Positions 13,901 to 22,106 of a DNA stretch of 34,941 nt are shown here, one piece after another. Source of the stretch: a virus; the IMG/VR virus record IMGVR_UViG_3300036846_001597, positions 1 to 34,941 of that record, one strand, 5' to 3'. The notes under the pieces were generated by a model. It saw only the letters and a program-made list of their open reading frames with translations. It was not told the DNA's origin and did not search any database. A program made the translations under genes and the position numbers. Every line of letters begins with the position of its first letter. Within the stretch, counting starts at the first letter, position 1.

Positions 13901-13923
13901 GGTTGTCCAATGGGCAGCCTTTT
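13901..13923 (+). terminator. Terminator after the M23 gene
   Basis: GGTTGTCC/GGGCAGCC (13901-13908 and 13912-13919, two G-U pairs, 3-nt loop) is followed by TTTTATT. It lies between element 2 and terS, so the M23 gene may form its own transcript, or read-through may set the level of the structural operon. Confidence 0.65.
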
Positions 13924-13957
13924 ATTGTTGGATTCACAAATAAGATAGGAGGGAGGT

Positions 13958-14494
13958 ATGAAGCTTACCAAGAAACAGCAGGACTTTGCTGATTATTATA
14001 TTGAGTTAGGAAATGCTGAAGAAGCAGCTATTAAAGCTGGATATTCAAAGAATTATGCTAGAGCTAGTGCTTACAAATTGTTGGCAAATGTTGGCATAAA
14101 AAAATACATTGATGAACGAATGGAACAGCTCGCTTCAGAACGTATTATGAGCGCACAGGAGATACTTGAAAGGCTTACTAAGATAGCTAAGGCAGATATT
14201 ACTGAAACGGTTATTATTAGCGGTATAGATGGTGTAGAAGAAGTTGAGAAACCTCCTGACTTTAAGGTTCAAATACAAGCAATGAAGGAACTTCTTAAAC
14301 GTTACCCAGGTAATGACAAGATACTTGAACTGCAACTCAGAAAGCTTACAGCTGATGCTACAACTTCAGAAGCTAAAGCAAAAATTCTTACGAATGCGGC
14401 CGATAAACTTGAGGGCAATTTCAAAAATAATGAATTGCTTCAAGCGCTTATTAATGTCCCAGTTGTTGAAAGGGAAGAAGGTAATTTATCGTGA
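13958..14494 (+). CDS. terS: Terminase small subunit
   Basis: A 178-residue Terminase_2-type protein. The N-terminal HTH (LTKKQQDFADYYIELGNAEEAAIKAGYS) recognises the packaging site on phage DNA. A helical oligomerisation region follows (about 60-150). GGAGGGAGG precedes the ATG. The gene overlaps terL by 4 bp (GTGA). No cos-like cohesive-end sequence could be recognised upstream, and the SPP1-like large subunit suggests headful (pac) packaging. Confidence 0.93.
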   Translation: MKLTKKQQDFADYYIELGNAEEAAIKAGYSKNYARASAYKLLANVGIKKYIDERMEQLASERIMSAQEILERLTKIAKADITETVIISGIDGVEEVEKPPDFKVQIQAMKELLKRYPGNDKILELQLRKLTADATTSEAKAKILTNAADKLEGNFKNNELLQALINVPVVEREEGNLS

Positions 14495-15783
14495 TCTCTT
14501 TCAGCCCAAAGCAAGCAGAGAACATCAAAGCTGACATCACTGGAATTGAGTTTGAAATGAATGAGGGAACAATTCGTTCAGGTAAAACAAACAGTGATAT
14601 CTTTAAAATGGCTCAAATCTATGCAAAGTCGCCTGACCGTGACCATTTAGTTCTTGCCTATAATCAAGAACAAGCTTACCGCATGTTTATTGATGGTGAG
14701 GGATTCGGTTTAATGTATATCTTTGCTGATAACTCAGAAATCAAACACAATGAAGATGGAGACCATCTCAGCATTACTTTTCCTGGAGGAATTGAGAAAA
14801 GAATATTTTATAAAGGTGGAGGTAAAGTTAATGCTGTTGGTGCAATTACTGGGATGTCTTTTGGGACTGTTGCTTTTCTTGAGTTTAATTTGCTCAATAA
14901 AGAAGTAATAGCCGAAGCACTAAGGCGGACCTTAGCGAGTAAGCTGAGGTTTCATTTAGGAGAACAGAACCCACCAGCTCCTAATCATCCAAATCTTGAA
15001 CTATTAAATCAGTTTGAAAAGACTGGCACTTATCGCTTTAGGCATTGGAGACCGATTGACAATCCGATCCTAACTGATCAACGGTTGAAAATGTGGGAAG
15101 AACAATCTAAAACATCAGATTATCTTTATAAGCGTGACTGGCTAGGACAACGAGTGATGCCAGAGGGTGTTATTTATTCCATGTTTGATGAAGAAAAGCA
15201 TATGACAAACCAACTTAAAGGCAGAGTCATTGAAACTTTCTTTACAGCCGATGGTGGTCAAGCTGATGCAACAACTTGTGCATTCAATGTGGTGACTTTT
15301 CATGAGGGCAAGCATTATTTGTACCGCATGGCAAATTATTATCACAGTGGAACGGAAACAGGCCAGACAAAAGCGATGTCAGTCTATGCTAAAGAAATTA
15401 AGCAGTTTGTGTCCTGGTGTTATGATAAATGGAAAGATTTACCACATTGGGAATGGTTCTTTGTTGACCCGGCATGTAAAACATTGCGAGAAGAACTTAA
15501 GTTGATTGGTATTTCTACTGATAAGGCAAATAATAACAGCCGGGACAAAGTTACAAGCAACGGATTAAAAATAGAAGTTGGTATTGAAAGAGTACAGAAT
15601 GCTTTTGAAAAAGGGCTTCTTTTTTTGTATTCATTAGATGGAAAGTATGATCACTACAATCTAATAAAAGAAATTGGATTGTATATTAGAACCCCAAACG
15701 GTTTGCCAGTAGATAAAAATAACCATGCGTGCGATGAACTACGCTATGCAGTCAATTATTTCACTGTGGAATACTTAATTTAG
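14491..15783 (+). CDS. terL: Terminase large subunit
   Basis: A 430-residue DNA-packaging motor. The N-terminal ATPase includes a Walker-A-like EGTIRSGKTNSD (about 27-38) and a Walker-B-like GTVAFLEFN (about 125-133; Leu-Glu-Phe replaces the usual Asp-Glu). The C-terminal RNase-H-like nuclease starts near FFTADGGQADAT, followed by WFFVDPA and a final HACDELRYAVNYF. It starts with GTG, translationally coupled to terS. The resemblance is to SPP1-type terminases. Confidence 0.95.
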   Translation: MISFSPKQAENIKADITGIEFEMNEGTIRSGKTNSDIFKMAQIYAKSPDRDHLVLAYNQEQAYRMFIDGEGFGLMYIFADNSEIKHNEDGDHLSITFPGGIEKRIFYKGGGKVNAVGAITGMSFGTVAFLEFNLLNKEVIAEALRRTLASKLRFHLGEQNPPAPNHPNLELLNQFEKTGTYRFRHWRPIDNPILTDQRLKMWEEQSKTSDYLYKRDWLGQRVMPEGVIYSMFDEEKHMTNQLKGRVIETFFTADGGQADATTCAFNVVTFHEGKHYLYRMANYYHSGTETGQTKAMSVYAKEIKQFVSWCYDKWKDLPHWEWFFVDPACKTLREELKLIGISTDKANNNSRDKVTSNGLKIEVGIERVQNAFEKGLLFLYSLDGKYDHYNLIKEIGLYIRTPNGLPVDKNNHACDELRYAVNYFTVEYLI

Positions 15784-15793
15784 GAGGTGGCCA

Positions 15794-17278
15794 GTGTTTG
15801 ATTGGTTTAAAAATATGATAAGAAAAGGAGGCGCAAAGGTAGGAATGGTTGAGTCATTAAACAATATTACAGATCATCCGAAGATTGCAGTCAATTCGGA
15901 AGAATATCTTCGCATCCAAGACAACAAAAGAATTTATAAAAATATATTTGAGCAAGTTAAATATCTCAACAGTGATGGGAACTATGTCAAACGTGATTTT
16001 CACTCACTGAATGTTTCAAAGATAATTGCAAGAAAATTATCCAAGCTTGTCTTTAATGACGGTTGTTCAATCAGCGTTGATAATGAAAAAGCGGATGAAT
16101 TTTTGCAGAAAGTTTTTAATAACAATAAATTTCGCAAGAATTTTGGTGAAGAATTAGAAGCGGGTTATGCAATTGGGGGTCTTGTCCTTCGTCCTTATTA
16201 TGATGAAGCACACAATACAATCAAAATTGCTTATTGCCGCGCCGATACCTTTTATCCACTAGAATCAAACACCAATGATATTAGTGAAGCAGCTATTGCT
16301 ACAGTTACACAAGTGGTAGAGGGTAAACAGAATATTCGATATACCCTACTAGAATTTCATGAGTGGGAGAATGGTAGCTATTTTATTCGCAATGAGCTTT
16401 ATCGATCAGAAGATGAAAACCAAGTTGGTGTGAAAGTTCCTTTAACTTCATTGGCCAAGTATGAAACTTTGCAAGAAGAAGTTGAAATGAAAGGTTTCAC
16501 TCGCCCTATCTTTGTTTATATTAAATTAGCCGGAAAGAATAACTTTGATATTTCAAGCTCTTTAAGTTTAGGAATTATTGATAATGCTAAACGTCAGTTG
16601 CTCGATATCAACGAAAAGTATGATCAATTCATGCGAGAAATTGAAGAAGCAGGGCGAAAGATTATCGCTTCTGAGGCATTTTTTAAGGCTAGGTATGATA
16701 AAGAAACCGGAAGACCAATGATGAGGTTTGCTTCTAATACTAGCGTATTTCAAACCATGAAGTCTGAGGAGCCATTCATCAATGAATTTGCCCCAGCATT
16801 ACGTGCTACAGAGTTTATAGATGCAATCAATTTTATTTTGCGTACTATTGAACTTGAAACTGGCTTTAGTTCTGGAACATTTTCATTTGATGGTCAGTCA
16901 GTCAAGACTGCAACTGAAATTATCAGCGAAAACTCTGAAACATTCTCAACACGTTCAGATAATGTTTTGATTGTTGAAGAAGCCTTAAAGGAATTAGTAG
17001 TAACTATCTTTGAACTTGCAAATTCGTATGATCTATTTACGTTACCCGAAAAATATGGTATCAATATTGACTTTGACGATGGTGTCTTTCAATCACAAGA
17101 TGCAAAAGCTGACTATTATGGCAAACTCACAACAATGCAATTGACTTCAAGAAAAAGAGCCATTCAAAAGATTCAAGGTGTGACCGAAGATGAAGCTGAT
17201 AAAATTCTTGCAGAGATTAAAGAAGAACAGGCACCAAGTCTAAGTTCAACTGATGCATCGATGTATGGCGGTGAGTAA
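15794..17278 (+). CDS. Portal protein (SPP1 gp6-like)
   Basis: A 494-residue portal of the SPP1/A118 type, forming the ring through which DNA enters the capsid. It includes IARKLSKLVFNDGCSIS and a C-terminal helical crown (residues about 370-480). The SGTFSFDGQSVKTATEIISENSETF segment (about 360-385) is well conserved in this family. It starts with GTG at 15794, with AGGAGGTGG 5 nt upstream, 10 bp after terL. Confidence 0.93.
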   Translation: MFDWFKNMIRKGGAKVGMVESLNNITDHPKIAVNSEEYLRIQDNKRIYKNIFEQVKYLNSDGNYVKRDFHSLNVSKIIARKLSKLVFNDGCSISVDNEKADEFLQKVFNNNKFRKNFGEELEAGYAIGGLVLRPYYDEAHNTIKIAYCRADTFYPLESNTNDISEAAIATVTQVVEGKQNIRYTLLEFHEWENGSYFIRNELYRSEDENQVGVKVPLTSLAKYETLQEEVEMKGFTRPIFVYIKLAGKNNFDISSSLSLGIIDNAKRQLLDINEKYDQFMREIEEAGRKIIASEAFFKARYDKETGRPMMRFASNTSVFQTMKSEEPFINEFAPALRATEFIDAINFILRTIELETGFSSGTFSFDGQSVKTATEIISENSETFSTRSDNVLIVEEALKELVVTIFELANSYDLFTLPEKYGINIDFDDGVFQSQDAKADYYGKLTTMQLTSRKRAIQKIQGVTEDEADKILAEIKEEQAPSLSSTDASMYGGE

Positions 17279-17280
17279 TT

Positions 17281-18489
17281 ATGGGAAAGTTCACAGTCAA
17301 TGATGACCAAATGACACTGGCTTCTGGAATGGTCGGTGACATTTACGAGCAAATGGCTCAAGAGTTAATGTTTAATCTTATTAAGAGAATCAAACAGCGT
17401 GGAAGTGCTGACTTGCAACGTGAACCATGGCTTTGGCAACTTGAAAAGCTCAATGATATGCATATGCTTAATGAGCAGAATGTTAAATATATCCTGGAGC
17501 AGACAGGGATTGCTCAAGATTTATTTAATCAGATAATTAAAAATGAAGGCTTGAAAGTTTATAAAAATACTCAGGAGCAATTGGCAGAAGAACTTGGAAA
17601 AAATCCACCACATAATGATGTGAGGATGGCACTTGAAAGTTATGCACAGCAATCTTTTAGAGATGTTAATAACTTAGTCAATCAATCATTACTTTCTAAT
17701 AACTTTGCAAAAAATCCAATCATGAAAACATATCAATCTATTATTGAAATGGCTGTTGCAGAAGTCATTTCGGGAATTAAAACAGCAGACCAGGCAATAA
17801 ATGATACTGTGATGAAGTGGTTAGCTAAAGGATTTCCTTCTGATTTTGTAGATAAAGCTGGCAGACAATGGAATGTTGATAGCTATGCTAGAATGGTTAC
17901 TCAATCTACTACTTTTCGTGTTTATAATGACATGAAAACACGAGCAAGCGAAGAATTAGGGGTTGAAACCTTTTACTATTCTAAGCATGGGGCTAGTCGT
18001 CCGGCTTGTGCCCCTATTCAGGGTAAAGTAGTGACAAAAGGTCAATCTTTTTATTCTGAGACTTTGGGTTATAGAGTTGAATCTTTGAAAGAACATGGAT
18101 GGGGAACTGCTGGAGGTGCTTTAGGTGCCAATTGCAAACATTATCTTACTCCATTTATTATCGGAGTGAACAAATTGCCCGATGTTCCAGAGCATCTTAA
18201 AAATATCACTCCAAAACAAGCTATTGAAAACGGACGAAAACAAGCCCAACAAAGAGCTTATGAACGAGCGATTAAAGATGATAAATACAAACTCCAAGCT
18301 GCTAAACTTTTAGAAGATGAGCGAAGAATTACAGAGTATAAAAACAAATTAGCTATTCATAGAAGCAGCCTTAATGATTTGCTCAAAGAAAATGACTTTT
18401 TACATCGTGATTCAACTAGAGAGCGAGTCTATAAAAATGGGAAAGCTCAAGAATATGCTAAAAACTTTAAGAAAAAACAAAGCGCCTGA
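17281..18489 (+). CDS. Minor capsid protein (phage minor capsid 2 / MuF-like)
   Basis: A 402-residue protein of the Phage_min_cap2 (MuF-related) family. A long helical N-terminal part is followed by the conserved Cys/His module with ASRPACAPIQGKVV (about 240-255) and GANCKHYLTPF (about 280-292). The C-terminal about 80 residues are highly charged. It joins the capsid near the portal. It starts 2 bp after the portal stop and is likely co-translated. Confidence 0.92.
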   Translation: MGKFTVNDDQMTLASGMVGDIYEQMAQELMFNLIKRIKQRGSADLQREPWLWQLEKLNDMHMLNEQNVKYILEQTGIAQDLFNQIIKNEGLKVYKNTQEQLAEELGKNPPHNDVRMALESYAQQSFRDVNNLVNQSLLSNNFAKNPIMKTYQSIIEMAVAEVISGIKTADQAINDTVMKWLAKGFPSDFVDKAGRQWNVDSYARMVTQSTTFRVYNDMKTRASEELGVETFYYSKHGASRPACAPIQGKVVTKGQSFYSETLGYRVESLKEHGWGTAGGALGANCKHYLTPFIIGVNKLPDVPEHLKNITPKQAIENGRKQAQQRAYERAIKDDKYKLQAAKLLEDERRITEYKNKLAIHRSSLNDLLKENDFLHRDSTRERVYKNGKAQEYAKNFKKKQSA

Positions 18490-18532
18490 TATTTATATCA
18501 AGTGCTTTTCTTATGCTCAAAGGAGGGCAGAA

Positions 18533-18682
18533 ATGGAACTTAACGTTTTAAGTTTTGAACAAGGAATTTGCCTTGACGGTAAAACAATAAAAGGAGTAGA
18601 AAGCTTTGAATTAAAAGGTGAAAGTGGCGCACCATGCCAACTAACATTAACAATGTATGTTGATATGAAAAATGATAAATAA
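18533..18682 (+). CDS. Small morphogenesis-region protein (49 aa)
   Basis: The ATG at 18533 has AAGGAGGG 6 nt upstream. The frame continues upstream only by overlap with the previous gene. The peptide is beta-rich (NVLSFEQGICLDGKTIKGVESFEL then LTLTMYVDM). Short proteins of this pattern accompany minor capsid genes in many streptococcal and lactococcal phages. Function unknown. Confidence 0.7.
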   Translation: MELNVLSFEQGICLDGKTIKGVESFELKGESGAPCQLTLTMYVDMKNDK

Positions 18683-18689
18683 AAATTTT

Positions 18690-18720
18690 AAGCCCTTGGA
18701 ATCCCATGGGTTTTTCTTTT
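18690..18720 (+). terminator. Terminator separating the packaging genes from the scaffold/capsid genes
   Basis: AAGCCC/GGGTTT (18690-18695 and 18708-18713) plus inner TGG/CCA, with one T-T mismatch, is followed by TTCTTTT. It ends the terminase-portal segment. Capsid expression must come from read-through, a new promoter, or processing near the adjacent tRNA-like element. Confidence 0.65.
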
Positions 18721-18721
18721 C

Positions 18722-18831
18722 GGGAATTTAGCTCAGTTGGTAGAGCAGAGGGCGGTAAATCCTCGAGAAAGTCGGTTCGAGTCCGTAAACGTGAGGTCAC
18801 GCTAGCGCTGGTTCAAGTCCAGCAGTTCCCA
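18722..18831 (+). tRNA. Degenerate tRNA-like element 3, Tyr(GUA)-type cloverleaf with a long extra arm
   Basis: Acceptor GGGAATT/AGTTCCC (18722-18728 and 18824-18830, one G-U); TA; D arm GCTC-AGTTGGTA-GAGC (18731-18746); anticodon stem GAGGG/TCCTC (18748-18752 and 18760-18764) with loop CGGTAAA, anticodon GTA; T arm GCTGG-TTCAAGT-CCAGC (18807-18823); discriminator A. G1:C72, A73 and GUA are bacterial tRNA-Tyr identity features. Two things are abnormal: base 33 is G, not U, and 42 nt lie between the anticodon and T arms, including a second T-arm-like sequence (GTCGGTTCGAGTCCG) and CGTGA/TCACG. It may be a fused pseudogene or a processing signal. Confidence 0.5.
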
Positions 18832-18907
18832 TAGCTCGCCTAGCTATAAAAGGCAAACAAATCCAAAGCGGGAAGTGTCCGCTATAAAAGACTATGGAGG
18901 TTAGAAA

Positions 18908-19471
18908 ATGGATATTAAAGCCATTATCGCAAAGCACACAGATAAAGACGGGAATTTTAATGCGGATGAATTCCACAAAGAAATCAGCGCAGAAATTCCT
19001 AAAGAATTTGTGAGCAAAGAACAGTACAGCAAGAAAACAGAAGAAGTTGACAACCTCACCGCTGACTTAAAGAGCGCTCAAGAATCAAATTTAAGTTCGG
19101 AAGAATTGCAAAAACAACTTGATGAATCCGTCAAGAATGCAAAAGAACGTGAAGCTCAATTTAATGCTGACCTTGCTAGTATGCAAAAAACAAATGCAGT
19201 TAAACTTGCATTGAAAGATTCAGGCACTGTGAACACTGAATTGTTATTTGGTCAAGTCAACATGGACAACGTCATTATTCAAGATGATGGTAAAGTTTCA
19301 GGACTTGATGACCAACTCGCAACATTCAAAGAATCAATGCCTTATTTATTTCAAGAAGGCGGAGCTGCAGACAAAGCAAAACCAACCATTGTGGCTGGCG
19401 GCAATCCAAATAGTGGTGGCGCTGGTGAAAAATCTTTGGTTCAAAAAATTCAAGAAAGATTAGGTGAATAA
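18908..19471 (+). CDS. Scaffold protein (phage GP20 family)
   Basis: A 187-residue protein. It has a coiled-coil, Glu/Lys/Gln-rich core (about 38-95: [20 protein letters not shown]) and a flexible C terminus with a basic end ([13 protein letters not shown]), as in GP20/scaffold proteins that shape the procapsid and then leave. TGGAGG precedes the ATG. Two short direct repeats GCTATAAAAG (18843-18852 and 18881-18890) lie just upstream in the leader. The gene nearly abuts the capsid gene. Confidence 0.88.
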   Translation: MDIKAIIAKHTDKDGNFNADEFHKEISAEIPKEFVSKEQYSKKTEEVDNLTADLKSAQESNLSSEELQKQLDESVKNAKEREAQFNADLASMQKTNAVKLALKDSGTVNTELLFGQVNMDNVIIQDDGKVSGLDDQLATFKESMPYLFQEGGAADKAKPTIVAGGNPNSGGAGEKSLVQKIQERLGE

Positions 19472-19472
19472 T

Positions 19473-20336
19473 ATGCCAGTAGTATTAGACTCAAAAGACT
19501 TAGCAACAATTGACAAACAATTTAAAGCAGATTCTCAAGTTTGGGATATCTTGGCTCAAGGTGCGAAATCAATCACTGCAGCTGACTTTGTAGGAGCAAA
19601 AGAAGTTCGTATTAATAAAATGTCTGGATTCAAAGATGCGACATCTTATAAGCGTAACGGGGAAAATGCTCGTAATCAAATTAGCATTGACAAAGAAACA
19701 GTCAAATTAACCCATGAAGATTGGTTTGGTTACGATGTGGACCAGTTGGACCAATCGGAATCGGCAGCACTTACCATCAACAATATTGTTGAAGAGCATA
19801 AACGCTTGATTACTGTTCCACATCGTGACAAAGTAGCTATCCAAGCACTTTATGATAATGCAAGTGAAAAAGTTGAAGAAACTTTGACCAAAGACAATAT
19901 TCTTGATGCTTACGATGCAGCGGAAGAATACATGACAGACAATGAAATCCCTGGTGGATATGTAATGTTTGTATCTGCTGCAACTTATCGAATGCTCAAA
20001 AATGCATCTGGTGTTTCAAAAACATTTACAACCAATGAAGTATCAATTAATGGTATCGATCGCACAGTTGCACAAATTGACGGTGGAGTTCCTATTGTAA
20101 AAGTGGCTAAAGAACGTTTCGCTGGAAATGGAACTGATGCTCTTTCTCTTAACTTTATTGTTACACCTTTGACTGCGGTTGCTCCAGTTGTTAAATTCGG
20201 TACAGTTGATACCGTTCCAGCTTCACAAGACCGCAGCGGTTACCGTGATACAATCAAAGGATTGGACTACTACGATGCAATTGTATTTGAAAATGCCAAA
20301 GATGCTATCTATGTGTCAGAAAGCCCAAAAGCGTAA
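19473..20336 (+). CDS. Major capsid protein
   Basis: A 287-residue HK97-fold capsid protein. A conserved part is [29 protein letters not shown] (about 75-105), and the C-terminal domain ends with [21 protein letters not shown] chose the ATG at 19473, with AGGTG upstream; the GTG three codons before is less likely. The last sense codons include the slippery heptamer CCCAAAA (20324-20330), read C-CCA-AAA, just before the TAA, so some ribosomes may continue in the -1 frame into an Ig-like domain (20330-20602), giving a 376-residue form. Confidence 0.93.
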   Translation: MPVVLDSKDLATIDKQFKADSQVWDILAQGAKSITAADFVGAKEVRINKMSGFKDATSYKRNGENARNQISIDKETVKLTHEDWFGYDVDQLDQSESAALTINNIVEEHKRLITVPHRDKVAIQALYDNASEKVEETLTKDNILDAYDAAEEYMTDNEIPGGYVMFVSAATYRMLKNASGVSKTFTTNEVSINGIDRTVAQIDGGVPIVKVAKERFAGNGTDALSLNFIVTPLTAVAPVVKFGTVDTVPASQDRSGYRDTIKGLDYYDAIVFENAKDAIYVSESPKA

Positions 20337-20388
20337 CCCCCACAAGTGTAACGTTGAATAAAACAACGCTAGCTCTTGAAGTTGGGGG
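20324..20388 (+). promoter_or_regulatory. -1 programmed frameshift signal in the capsid gene
   Basis: Heptamer C-CCA-AAA (20324-20330), a 6-nt spacer, then a stem CCCCCA/TGGGGG (20337-20342 and 20383-20388) that encloses a second hairpin CGTTG/CAACG (20352-20356 and 20364-20368). This is the X-XXY-YYZ pattern with stimulator spacing typical of -1 frameshifts. Confidence 0.75.
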
Positions 20389-20602
20389 AACTGAAACACT
20401 GACAGCTACTGTTTTACCTGCTGATGCAGAAGACAAGACGATTAATTTCACATCAAGTGATGCTGCTATCGCAACTGTTACTCCGGTCCAAGGTAAAGTA
20501 ACTGCAGTTGCTGCCGGAACATCAACAATTACTGTTACAACTTCAAATGGCTTGACGACTACTTGTGAAGTAACAGTTACAGCAGCAAGCGGAGGAGAGT
20601 AA
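20330..20602 (+). CDS. Ig-like (Big_2) domain, frameshift extension of the capsid protein
   Basis: The frame has no ATG start; a TTG at 20354 would cut off the first strand of the domain. Read from the -1 shift, it continues AGC-GTA-ACC-CCC to give [20 protein letters not shown], the normal beginning of a bacterial Ig-like group 2 domain. The rest, with [20 protein letters not shown] and [17 protein letters not shown], completes it (90 residues). Ig-like domains on capsids decorate the virion surface and are often added by frameshifting, as reviewed for tailed phages. It is not preceded by a ribosome binding site. Confidence 0.85.
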   Translation, partial: SVTPTSVTLNKTTLALEVGGTETLTATVLPADAEDKTINFTSSDAAIATVTPVQGKVTAVAAGTSTITVTTSNGLTTTCEVTVTAASGGE

Positions 20603-20628
20603 TCTCCTCTTTTATTTTAGGAGGGATT

Positions 20629-21012
20629 ATGACTTATCTGACATTTCCTGAATATCAAAAGTTTGGCTATCAAGAAGTAACGGAGGATGATTTTAAAAGA
20701 TTGGTCGTCCGTGCTTCTGATGTCATTGATATTCGGACAAGAAACTTTTACAGATTTCATGATTTAGAATCTGACATTGAATTTCGTAAGAATCAATTCA
20801 AGAAAGCAATTGCTTATCAAATTGAAAGAATGGCAATTCTTGGGGCGGTTTCTACGGCTGAAATTGACAGTCCGACAAATTGGTCGCTAGATGGTGTAAG
20901 TGTCACAAATGGCGGTTCAGGGACTTCTGGAGATAATGCAACAAGTCTTGTTTCTGATGAAGCTCTGGAGCTTTTATTCATGACTGGTTTACTTTACAGG
21001 GGGACACATTAA
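20629..21012 (+). CDS. Head-tail connector protein
   Basis: A 127-residue protein with an N-terminal helical part (EYQKFGYQEVTEDDFKRLVVRASDVIDIRTRNFY), resembling the adaptor proteins that bind under the portal. The centre is helical and the C-terminal part is glycine- and serine-rich. TAGGAGG precedes the ATG. It overlaps the next gene by 1 bp. Assignment rests on position and overall pattern. Confidence 0.8.
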   Translation: MTYLTFPEYQKFGYQEVTEDDFKRLVVRASDVIDIRTRNFYRFHDLESDIEFRKNQFKKAIAYQIERMAILGAVSTAEIDSPTNWSLDGVSVTNGGSGTSGDNATSLVSDEALELLFMTGLLYRGTH

Positions 21013-21350
21013 TGGTTTATTATCGTTTGCCACCTATACGTGCATTTCCACATTCTATTATTTACCAACAAAAGACTGGGGAAGATGATTACCAAAAGGC
21101 AGAATATGCTGATACAACTATCAACAATGTTTGGTTCAATCTATCATCGACATTTTCAAGAGGTGGGAATAACTCAAGTGATAAAGCACCCAATGCATCA
21201 ATAACAATGTTCTATCGATACTCTGGAGAACTTTCAGGTTTTGAAAATGACAGTCTAGTAGTCTTTCAAGGTAAAGAATATAAGATTATTTTGGTAAAAG
21301 AGTTAGTTCTAAATGGCGAATCAATTGGTTGGCGATTGGAGGTGGTCTGA
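21012..21350 (+). CDS. Minor capsid protein 1 / head-closure protein
   Basis: A 112-residue, beta-rich protein of the Minor_capsid_1 type (pattern: SIIYQQKTGEDDYQKAEYADTTINNVWF, then VVFQGKEYKIILVKEL). It is the first of the three minor capsid genes seen in A118/PSA-like phages, which form the head-tail stopper. The reading frame links by 1-bp overlap on both sides. Confidence 0.8.
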   Translation: MVYYRLPPIRAFPHSIIYQQKTGEDDYQKAEYADTTINNVWFNLSSTFSRGGNNSSDKAPNASITMFYRYSGELSGFENDSLVVFQGKEYKIILVKELVLNGESIGWRLEVV

Positions 21351-21703
21351 TGGCTAATGTCAAAGTTGATTTACGTGGAGCACAAAAGAAACTCAGCGCT
21401 CAAAATTTAACCCGTGGGAAAGTAGCAATGGCAAATCAAGTGCTAATGCACATGGAGGCCTTTGTTCCAAAGCGAGACCATAACTTGGCAGCAAGTGGAC
21501 ATGTCACTGATTCTGGAAATGCTGTTGAATACAATACCCCTTATGCTCGAGCGCAATTTTACGGCAAATCATTTAAAAAAGGCACATCATTTACTTTCAA
21601 AAGTTACACAACTCCTGGAACCGGTCCACGTTGGGATTTAAAAGCCAAAGGGCTATATGGCAACAGTTGGCCAAAAGTCTTTAAGAAAGGAGCTGGACTT
21701 TAA
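21350..21703 (+). CDS. Minor capsid protein 2 (tail connector)
   Basis: A 117-residue protein of the Minor_capsid_2 type, with KVAMANQVLMHMEAFVPKRDHNLAASGHV and the region ARAQFYGKSFKKG near the middle. The ATG at 21350 overlaps the previous stop (TGATG), with GGAGGTGG upstream. The frame continues upstream only by chance. Likely forms part of the head-to-tail interface. Confidence 0.8.
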   Translation: MANVKVDLRGAQKKLSAQNLTRGKVAMANQVLMHMEAFVPKRDHNLAASGHVTDSGNAVEYNTPYARAQFYGKSFKKGTSFTFKSYTTPGTGPRWDLKAKGLYGNSWPKVFKKGAGL

Positions 21704-22104
21704 TGGATTTTATCGAACGATTGAATAGCAGTGTGAATTCAATTAAAGATTTGCCAGTGAAATGTGTTTTAGGATATTTGAAACCCACTGAGTCATTGGT
21801 TCTTTATCCTCTACCTGGTGGGAAAGTTGAGCAAGCATTTTTTGATGGCATAAAAGATCAGACGCTCAACTATGAATTTGCGATGAAGTCAACTGACCAA
21901 GAGAGGATTCAAAAATCACTTTGGGTCATTCAAAACTATTTAGAAGAACTTGAATCACTTGAAAGTGCTGACGGTTCTTTTGAGTTTAGAGAAATAGAAA
22001 TTACGAATAAGCCCTATATTAACAGCCAAGATGAACAAGGATTTTACATCTTTCAAATTGATATTACGGCATCAATTACAACATTTCCTAAAGGAGGAAA
22101 ATAA
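21703..22104 (+). CDS. Minor capsid protein 3 / tail terminator
   Basis: A 133-residue protein of the Minor_capsid_3 type, in the position of tail-terminator proteins, just before the tail tube gene. It has LKPTESLVLYPLPGGKVEQAFFDG and a beta-strand C terminus (FYIFQIDITASITTFP). It overlaps the previous gene by 1 bp. Confidence 0.8.
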   Translation: MDFIERLNSSVNSIKDLPVKCVLGYLKPTESLVLYPLPGGKVEQAFFDGIKDQTLNYEFAMKSTDQERIQKSLWVIQNYLEELESLESADGSFEFREIEITNKPYINSQDEQGFYIFQIDITASITTFPKGGK

Positions 22105-22106
22105 AA

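Noticed and set aside
13817-13957. cos site for cohesive-end packaging
   Set aside because: No cos-like sequence could be recognised by eye and the terminase resembles headful types; the region is explained by element 2 and a terminator.
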